Positions 58,967 to 64,000 of a DNA stretch of 64,000 nt are shown here, piece by piece. The translations under genes and the position numbers were made by a program. The stretch spans positions 62,001 through 126,000 of the forward strand of contig JAQYTG010000019.1 of the NCBI GenBank assembly GCA_028724905.1. Reading direction: 5' to 3'. Origin of the DNA: Actinomycetaceae bacterium. GTDB lineage: Bacteria > Actinomycetota > Actinomycetes > Actinomycetales > Actinomycetaceae. Within the stretch, counting starts at the first letter, position 1; each line of letters begins with the position of its first letter. The notes below the pieces were generated by a model that searched no databases, was not told where the DNA came from, and saw nothing but the letters and a program-made list of their open reading frames with translations.

Positions 58967-61653
58967 GCGTTCTTCTCCACCGTCGTTGGATTCGGTGCCG
59001 CCGTCGCAGCGAAAGCTGGCGCGCTGGGCATTGCGCGGCTCGGAGCAGGGGTGCGTGAATCACGGGTAGGTGAAACGGATGCAGTCGAGGCGGCCGTTAG
59101 AGCAGGAGAGTTTGGAGCGGAGGTAGGGAGAACGGATGTAGCTGGAGCGGGGGTGCTCCGGCCGGCGGTAGGAGGAGTAGAGGCAGCAGATTGTGTTGGC
59201 TTGGGAGCAGATGCAGTCGAGGTGGCTGTGATTGGAGTAGAGGTACTCGGAGCCGATGCATTCGGAGCCGATGCTCGCCTCTGGGACGCTCGCCTTTGGG
59301 ATTCCTGTCCGTGGGATGCTCGCCCCTGGGATGCCGCGCTCTGCTCTAGCATGGCTGCCCACAGCTGCGGAAATTGCGGGAGCGTTTTGCTTGTCGTCTC
59401 AATATCGTCCACAAACACATGCGGCACGCGCAATCCGAGAATAGCTCCAAAGGTCGCCATGCGATGATCGGCGTACGAGTCTAGATAAATGTTGGCGTCG
59501 CGCTCCTCATGCGATACATCGCACGTTCCAGTCGATGTCTTAGTGGAGCCCTGCGCGGACGCTCCAGCAGAGCCCTGAGCGGACACCCCAGCAGAGGTGC
59601 CAGCAGAGGTCTGAGCGGACGCCCCAGCAGAGCCCTGCGCGGACGCTCCAGCAGAGGTGCCAGCTGGAGCAGTGGATGCCACAATAGCTGGCGAGATGGC
59701 CGAAGGCATAGCTAGTGCACCGTGCGCGGCTGCGGGAATAATCGTGAGGTCATCGCCACTTTCGTATGCGCTGACGCCGATTTTTGCCAGTTCTATCCGC
59801 AGCGCAGCAAGCCGGTTTGTCTCGTGTCCGCGCAGTTGGCCAATATCTCGCAAGTGGCTTTCCCCTTGAGCGAAAGCTGCTACCGCGGCAATAGTGGGGA
59901 CGAGTTCTCCCACGGCGTGCAGATTCATGTCGATTGCTTGGATGGCTCCTGGCGGAGGGCCGACCAGTTCGAGGGTGCCGTGTGTGGGATCAGGAGTGAC
60001 GGCAGGTGGTGCGTCGTGATGTACAGCGGTGGGAGCTTCAGAGCGCGTATGGGTATCGGGGCGTGCGGCAGCGTCAGAGGGTGCAGGGGTATCCGAGCGT
60101 GTAGGAACGGCAGAGCGTGCGGAAACGTCGGAATGCGCAGGGGCTGAATGTGCTGGAACTGGGCGTGCTGGAGCTGGGCGCGTTGAGGCAGAATCTGCGG
60201 CAGTGGAGGCTGCGCTCGCAGTGCAAAAATCTGCTTGCTCAGTGGTGATAATGCGAGTTCGCCCGCCCATTGCCTCAAAAATTCGGGGGAGCTCGGCTCC
60301 TGGTTGCGTCGTGGAGAGTGGCCAGTTTGGGATGCGTATACGCCCGCCCGTCACCATTGCCGCTGCGAGAAACGGGCCAGCGTTCGAGAGGTCTGGTTCC
60401 ACCGTCACGTCCTCTAGGTGCACCGGCCCAGGTTCCACCACCCAGCGCACTGGTGCTCCTGGTGCAGCGGGCGTTGGCGTTTGGGTGGGTTGAGCCTGGG
60501 TGGACGGTGGCATCTGAGCGGGCGGTGTTTGCGCGGCTGGCGTGACGGCAGTGGGGTCTGCCGGCTGGGCGGAAGCATCTGTTGATCGTGACGATTCGGG
60601 TAGGCGCGTGGTGGATTCGCGCAGCTGCGCGCTCAGGGCAGGTGCCAGTATCTCACTGCCAGCAGCATCGTATTCGTGCACCCGCACACCGGCTTGCCGC
60701 AGCAGCGCAAGCGTCATGCGAATATGCGGCAGTGAGGGAAGCTCTCCGCCGCAGTGGCGAAGATCGAGGCCATGGGCGAATCGCGGCGCCGCTAAGAGCA
60801 ATCCGCTTACAAATTGAGAGCTGGCAGAGGCGTTGATTGAGACTATTCCACCAGCGAGAGAGCCGGTGCCCGTGATCCTCAACGGCAGGTGTGCCGCGCT
60901 GTCGTCACTAAGCTGTTCACCGTCACTAAGTGGCCCGCCGTCACTGAGCAGCTTGGCGTCACTAAGTTGGCTGGCCTGTACCTGCACGCCTAGTTGTTCT
61001 AGGGCGGCAACCATAGCATCAATGGGGCGTTTGCGCGCTCCCTCATCGCCGTCAATTGTGCTCACGCCGGAAGCGAGGGCAGCTAGGGGTGGAACAAAAC
61101 GCATCACGGTGCCCGCTAAGCCACAGTCAATATGCCCCCCATGCAGTGCGGTGGCAGGGAAAACGCGCCAGGCGTGGTCATCGGAGCGATCAATACGCAT
61201 GCCGAGATGTTCGAGAGCCTGCGCCATGAGCACGGTATCTCGCGCCACCAGCGGCGCCGTAATCGTCACCGGTGAATCGCTCAGCGCCGCGAGGACGAGA
61301 TAACGGTTGGTGAGCGATTTTGAGCCTGGCAACTCTACGGTGGCATCCACGCGGCGAAAGGTGGTGTGGGTAGTTTCAGAAGTAAATCCAGAGGTGAGGC
61401 CAGGAGTGAGTCCAGTATGCGCAGCTTCAGCAGCCATAGCCTTAGTGGGCGCACCGCCGAGAATAGAAGCACTATCGGGAGTGGATGCACCAGTGGGAGC
61501 GCTGCCAAGGACGGACATACTCTCGGGAGCGTTTGTGCCGCCCGAGGCAGACGTATCGGTGTGGGCACCCGCCCGAACGCCGTCACTGCTAGCGCCGGTA
61601 GATTGTTCCCCATCTGCTGATTCACCTGCATAAGGTGCGTGCCACAGGCTCAC
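58963..61653 (-). CDS. aroA: EPSP synthase with five or six low-complexity insertions
   Basis: An 896-residue 3-phosphoshikimate 1-carboxyvinyltransferase; normal length is about 430-460. The catalytic framework is complete: LPGSKSLTNR (108-117), GLAGTVMRFVPPLAAL, SASSQFVSGLLLAAP, DLSNAGPFLAAA, LRGHETNRLAAL (607-618) and YADHRMATFG (727-736). The shikimate pathway feeds TrpE in this window. Added segments of Ala, Ser, Thr and Pro lie at about 10-98, 229-252, 343-400, 478-558, 650-712 and 770-896, all between conserved blocks or at the ends. Two are visibly tandem arrays (24/12-bp and 15-bp units). The start is GTG with AAGGGGG five bases upstream, 22 bases behind the CDGSH gene. The usual catalytic PGD reads PGA here, which deserves checking. 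Confidence 0.95.
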   Translation of the reverse strand: MSLWHAPYAGESADGEQSTGASSDGVRAGAHTDTSASGGTNAPESMSVLGSAPTGASTPDSASILGGAPTKAMAAEAAHTGLTPGLTSGFTSETTHTTFRRVDATVELPGSKSLTNRYLVLAALSDSPVTITAPLVARDTVLMAQALEHLGMRIDRSDDHAWRVFPATALHGGHIDCGLAGTVMRFVPPLAALASGVSTIDGDEGARKRPIDAMVAALEQLGVQVQASQLSDAKLLSDGGPLSDGEQLSDDSAAHLPLRITGTGSLAGGIVSINASASSQFVSGLLLAAPRFAHGLDLRHCGGELPSLPHIRMTLALLRQAGVRVHEYDAAGSEILAPALSAQLRESTTRLPESSRSTDASAQPADPTAVTPAAQTPPAQMPPSTQAQPTQTPTPAAPGAPVRWVVEPGPVHLEDVTVEPDLSNAGPFLAAAMVTGGRIRIPNWPLSTTQPGAELPRIFEAMGGRTRIITTEQADFCTASAASTAADSASTRPAPARPVPAHSAPAHSDVSARSAVPTRSDTPAPSDAAARPDTHTRSEAPTAVHHDAPPAVTPDPTHGTLELVGPPPGAIQAIDMNLHAVGELVPTIAAVAAFAQGESHLRDIGQLRGHETNRLAALRIELAKIGVSAYESGDDLTIIPAAAHGALAMPSAISPAIVASTAPAGTSAGASAQGSAGASAQTSAGTSAGVSAQGSAGASAQGSTKTSTGTCDVSHEERDANIYLDSYADHRMATFGAILGLRVPHVFVDDIETTSKTLPQFPQLWAAMLEQSAASQGRASHGQESQRRASQRRASAPNASAPSTSTPITATSTASAPKPTQSAASTPPTAGRSTPAPATSVLPTSAPNSPALTAASTASVSPTRDSRTPAPSRAMPSAPAFAATAAPNPTTVEKNA
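59247..59336. repeat. In-frame 15-bp array in the aroA C-terminal tail
   Basis: Six 15-bp units: TCGGAGCCGATGCAT, TCGGAGCCGATGCTC, GCCTCTGGGACGCTC, GCCTTTGGGATTCCT, GTCCGTGGGATGCTC and GCCCCTGGGATGCCG. They encode a five-residue repeat on the minus strand. Confidence 0.9.
59546..59665. repeat. Higher-order 24/24/12-bp array inside aroA
   Basis: A 60-bp block made of two 24-bp units and one 12-bp unit occurs twice (59546-59605 and 59606-59665). All sizes are multiples of three, and the minus-strand product is an Ala/Ser/Gly/Gln repeat. Confidence 0.92.
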
Positions 61654-61675
61654 CTAACCCCCTTAGCTGCGCACA

Positions 61676-62371
61676 TCACTCATCAATGTGCCCATCATTG
61701 AAGCTAATCGAAATGTGGGAGGCATCGCAAAATGGCATTGTGCGAGAACGCCCACAGCGGCAGAGCATATAGCGCTGGCGGGTTTCATAGGGGGCAGCCG
61801 TGCCTTTGAGCGGGATGCCTCCCTGGACGGCAATACCTGAGCTCGCATTTTGCTGAGGGTCTTGGACGATAGTCACACGAGGTGCCAATTCCGGCTCTTC
61901 CCAGGTGCCGTCTTCCGCTCTGCGGGTGAGCCGACCTGCGAGGCATTCGTCAATCGTCTGGGTGGCGCTGGCTATCTCTTCGGAGGTCTGGGCTTTTTTA
62001 GCTTGATTCCAGGCATCTCCGCCCTCATTGTGGCAAAAACGTACAAAGGAGCAGCGGTGGTCATCTCCGAGAGTGAGAGCTGGCCCCTCTTGCACATCAG
62101 CACGTTCGTCATAGGTATTGTGTTTAGCAACGTCGAGTCCGTCAAAAGTGGTTGTGGCGTGTGAGCCGTCGCAGAACGGCTTGTCCTGACTGTGGCCGCA
62201 GCGGCAGAGTGCATATTTTTGTGCTTGTGGGAGTTCGCGCCCCTCTTCCAAGACGTACCCCTTGCCTGCAGGGCGAATGCGCCCCTCGTGCAGCGGCACT
62301 CCGCCACGCACAATGATTGGTCCACTAGGAATGATCTCGATATTCATCTGCGGTGTGGTGTGGGTGTCCAT
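61676..62371 (-). CDS. Double CDGSH iron-sulfur protein
   Basis: A 231-residue protein with two CDGSH-type clusters: CRCGHSQDKPFCDGSH (about 54-69) and CRCGRSRTMPFCDASH (about 206-221), each with the three Cys and one His ligands of a 2Fe-2S centre; the second has CDASH in place of CDGSH. A linker domain with Cys and His residues (RFCHNEGGDAWN) joins them. Bacterial CDGSH proteins are thought to handle electrons or iron-sulfur transfer, but no specific partner is known. ATG 62371 follows TAGGAG at proper spacing. It is the first gene of a CDGSH-aroA-rsgA run, an unusual association. Confidence 0.93.
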   Translation of the reverse strand: MDTHTTPQMNIEIIPSGPIIVRGGVPLHEGRIRPAGKGYVLEEGRELPQAQKYALCRCGHSQDKPFCDGSHATTTFDGLDVAKHNTYDERADVQEGPALTLGDDHRCSFVRFCHNEGGDAWNQAKKAQTSEEIASATQTIDECLAGRLTRRAEDGTWEEPELAPRVTIVQDPQQNASSGIAVQGGIPLKGTAAPYETRQRYMLCRCGRSRTMPFCDASHISISFNDGHIDE

Positions 62372-62796
62372 GATACTCCTATTCCGATGTGTATACCCAT
62401 GTGGATCAAGGTAGCCGCAGTAAAACGATGCAACCGACGCGGCTGATGTGACTGATACGGCTGATGCACCCCGATGTAGCGGATGTGCCTCGATGTAGCA
62501 AACGTCAGAGTGACGGTTCACTGATAGTTCACTATTTTATCTGGTTCGACGATCATTGCCCCACGTTTTTGCTTGGTGATCCAGTATATTCGCGCTCTGC
62601 GTGGTCTGTACGCATAGTTGTATGCTCTGCATTTGCGCTCTGGACGCTGCACAGGTGGCGGTGATGCCGCTAAACTGGCTTTATTGTATGTACGTTCACG
62701 TGAACAAAGAAGTGTATGCGTGCCCTCAATTTGCAGGTGCGTGTGCGTCGTCACGAGATACGCGCGGAGATAGTGATAGGCAGCTCAGGAGGCACA
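62372..62796. other. Divergent spacer
   Basis: There is no gene. A short direct repeat CCCGATGTAGCGGATG / CTCGATGTAGCAAACG lies at about 62469-62508. The rest shows no array or terminator; promoters for both flanking genes are expected here but not clear. Confidence 0.4.
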
Positions 62797-63099
62797 ATGA
62801 ATCTCGGTTGGAAAGTAATCACTCTGGGTGTGGGCGCTGCAGCTGGGTTGGCTGCTAAGACTGCCGTCGATGTGGTGTGGGAAAAAGTGCTTGGGAATCG
62901 CAAACCCACGGGCGGAGAAGAAGACCTCGATCAGCCCTTTGCGCAGATCGTTGTTTTTACTACGGTGACGGCAGTTGTCACGTCGCTGGCAGCGGAGGCG
63001 GTGAAGCGTTCCTCAGCGAAGGCCTACGGGCGCCACGAAGTTAAGAAAGCTGAAAAGTTGGCAGCGGCAACAAGCCTGATAGTGCCGCCCGTGCACTAA
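62797..63099 (+). CDS. DUF4235 membrane protein
   Basis: A 100-residue protein of the DUF4235 family: an N-terminal hydrophobic segment MNLGWKVITLGVGAAAGLAA leading to the TAVDVVWEKVLGNRKP motif, and a second hydrophobic segment at about 47-66. It is common in Actinobacteria as a small membrane protein of unknown role. The ATG has AGGAGG seven bases upstream; an earlier in-frame ATG at 62716 lacks one. The stop codon lies inside a tandem duplication. Confidence 0.85.
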   Translation: MNLGWKVITLGVGAAAGLAAKTAVDVVWEKVLGNRKPTGGEEDLDQPFAQIVVFTTVTAVVTSLAAEAVKRSSAKAYGRHEVKKAEKLAAATSLIVPPVH

Positions 63100-63135
63100 G
63101 CCTGATGCTGGCCTAGCGCTAAACCTGATGGTAGC
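63072..63135. repeat. Tandem copies spanning the DUF4235 stop
   Basis: AAGCCTGATAG (63072), AAGCCTGATGC (63098) and AAACCTGATGG (63121) mark three copies of a 23-26-bp unit; the middle copy overlaps the TAA stop. Confidence 0.8.
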
Positions 63136-63249
63136 TGTGCGCGTACTGTGGCCGTGGCTTGGCGCGTACTTACAACGCTGCTATATAGCATGGACCGCCA
63201 TGTAGCTTCGTCATGCGGCTAGCAGAGGGCTAGCTGCAGATTTCTTTTC

Positions 63250-63392
63250 GCTGCCCACTATGGACGACGATCCAGTATCGACGGCGAAGATGAGTACCTG
63301 TTCGTCGATGATGTGTCGATGATGCCGCAGATGATTCGGTAATTTCCTACTCGGTAGCGCCAATACCCTGCAAGGTGTCCCGTCAAGGCTGT
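63250..63392 (-). pseudogene. RelE-family toxin remnant, broken by an 11-bp duplication
   Basis: On the minus strand TALTGHLAGYWRYRVGNYRI (63392 down to 63333), continuing IICGII, matches the central RelE/ParE toxin core (the usual form is LTG-x-L-x-GYWRYRVGDYRI). The frame then breaks: GTCGATGATG on the plus strand occurs at 63304 and again at 63315, an 11-bp tandem duplication. Removing one copy rejoins the core to IIDEQVLIFAVDTG in the right frame, as expected for the last strand of the family. The N-terminal third and any antitoxin gene are not recognisable, so the locus is inactive. Confidence 0.8.
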
Positions 63393-63526
63393 GTCGGTAT
63401 GCATTGACCGATATATGACGGTATACAGGATTAATACACTCAACGCTACACAAAGGTGTGCGTCGTGCATGAATTGCACCGTGATACAAGGCCAGCAGAT
63501 GTCTGGCGGCACGTAAGGAGAAAGAG

Positions 63527-63790
63527 ATGAAAAAGATGTCTCAGTTGGCTGTGGTGACGTTCTAGGTGTTGGTTAGTGGTCATGGTACTTCGTAAGCGGT
63601 GTGGGCTGGCTGTGGTGGTGGCGCTAGTGATGGCTGTGGCCAGCCAGTCCCAAACCAGCCACATAACCCGTCCACAACCATTGCACCATCACAACACTCC
63701 CACATCCGCTATCACGAACTCTGCGTCTGCCGTCACACCCTAAAACAACGTCGTCTTAAAAACAGTGCAAACATACAGTGGAACCCCTAG
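63527..63790 (+). pseudogene. Possible decayed lipoprotein gene with two in-frame stops
   Basis: A perfect ribosome site AAGGAG (63514-63519) precedes ATG 63527, which reads MKKMSQLAVVTF and then a TAG stop at 63563. The same frame continues, with a second stop TAA at 63593, into AVWAGCGGGASDGCGQPVPN, which looks like a lipobox (WAGC) and the flexible start of a mature lipoprotein. So a secretion signal seems to be interrupted twice. Function unknown. It could be coincidence, as the downstream part has no recognisable domain. Confidence 0.5.
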
Positions 63791-63817
63791 GCCAGATCAA
63801 CGCTAGCCTAGGGGTTT
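63782..63817. terminator. Bidirectional stem-loop terminator
   Basis: AACCCCTAGGC (63782-63792) pairs perfectly with GCCTAGGGGTT (63806-63816) across 13 bases, followed by T. It separates the decayed region from the riboswitch-controlled unit. Confidence 0.85.
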
Positions 63818-63925
63818 CGCTGGTAAGTGCCCACGTGCAAGCTAGCACGAGATAAGGCTCCTACTGAAAACTGTGGAGCAGGAAACAGATATCCGCTGCG
63901 AAACGCCGTGGGCTTTGGGCGGAGC

Positions 63926-64000
63926 TATACTGGGAGAAACGACAGGGGAGCGCAAACAGCGCTGAGAGTGCAAGCGGTGGCCTGATGGCTTCGCACAAAG
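63926..64000 (+). promoter_or_regulatory. TPP (THI-box) riboswitch, cut by the window end
   Basis: TATACT (63926-63931) is a good -10. About ten bases later GGGGAGCGC-AAACA-GCGCTGAGAGTGC (63945-63971) shows the hallmark P2/P3 side of the thiamine pyrophosphate aptamer: GGGGAGC, a short hairpin, and CTGAGA. The CGGTGGCCTGATGGCTTCGC that follows may be the variable arm. The conserved GAACCTGA half would lie beyond base 64000. A thiamine synthesis or uptake operon should follow. Confidence 0.85.

Noticed and set aside
59925..61303. Several plus-strand frames opposite aroA
   Set aside because: They mirror the low-complexity insertions of aroA and show no independent signals.

Overview
The window looks like a chromosomal segment of a host-associated, moderately GC-rich actinobacterium, most likely Actinomycetaceae-like. 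This rests on three things: the conserved actinobacterial gene order glmU-prs-rplY-pth-mfd-eno-ftsB-DUF501-ppx; the Actinobacteria-typical families DUF501, Rv3235-like, DUF6912 and DUF4235; and two LPXTG surface proteins. The genus cannot be fixed from the sequence alone. No prophage, intact insertion sequence or CRISPR array was seen.

Layout. 1-8.3 kb: the C-terminal part of a sortase-anchored glycosidase (GH101-like), then a CUT1 sugar ABC importer (binding lipoprotein plus two permeases, no ATPase), a LacI regulator and a DUF624 membrane protein; this reads as a host-glycan utilisation locus. 8.5-21.9 kb: tRNA-Gln, a short GlmU, prs, rplY, pth, mfd, eno, an FtsB-like protein, DUF501, ppx and an unusual tRNA-Leu(UAA). 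22-28 kb: a CitMHS/Na+:H+-type transporter, a Bax inhibitor-1 protein, FKBP, msrA-greA, a hemolysin III family protein and uppS. 28.4-38 kb: the leftward operon DMT-xseA-xseB-pfkB, ispH, a GT2 glycosyltransferase, a UPF0237/UPF0210 pair and ychF. 38.5-49 kb: a large beta-helix/Cna-B LPXTG adhesin, trpE-trpG, secA and an MFS transporter. 49-64 kb: an Rv3235-like protein, DUF6912, sbcDC, hisN, a CDGSH-aroA-rsgA operon, DUF4235, two decayed genes and a TPP riboswitch cut by the window end.

The most unusual signal is not one gene but a sequence habit. Short tandem repeats have grown everywhere. Between genes the unit is usually 14-16 bp. Inside conserved enzymes it is 12, 15, 18, 21, 24 or 30 bp, so the frame is kept and Ala/Ser/Thr/Pro-rich stretches are inserted between domains. 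AroA reaches 896 residues, about twice the usual size; RsgA, TrpG, the MFS transporter, FtsB, SbcD and Mfd are affected too. Several genes also carry tandem duplications across or beside their stop codon (glmU, ychF, pfkB, DUF4235, DUF6912, lacI).

Expression signals show a second theme. Many genes (ftsB, ppx, uppS, ispH, ychF, trpE, MFS, DUF6912, and on the minus strand DMT, the ACT protein, hisN and sbcD) have a -10 hexamer (TANNNT, or CATAAT/CAAAAT in two cases) 6-7 bases before the start codon and no ribosome binding site, which fits leaderless transcripts. Other genes (rplY, eno, greA, hemolysin III, DUF4235, FKBP) have clear Shine-Dalgarno sequences.
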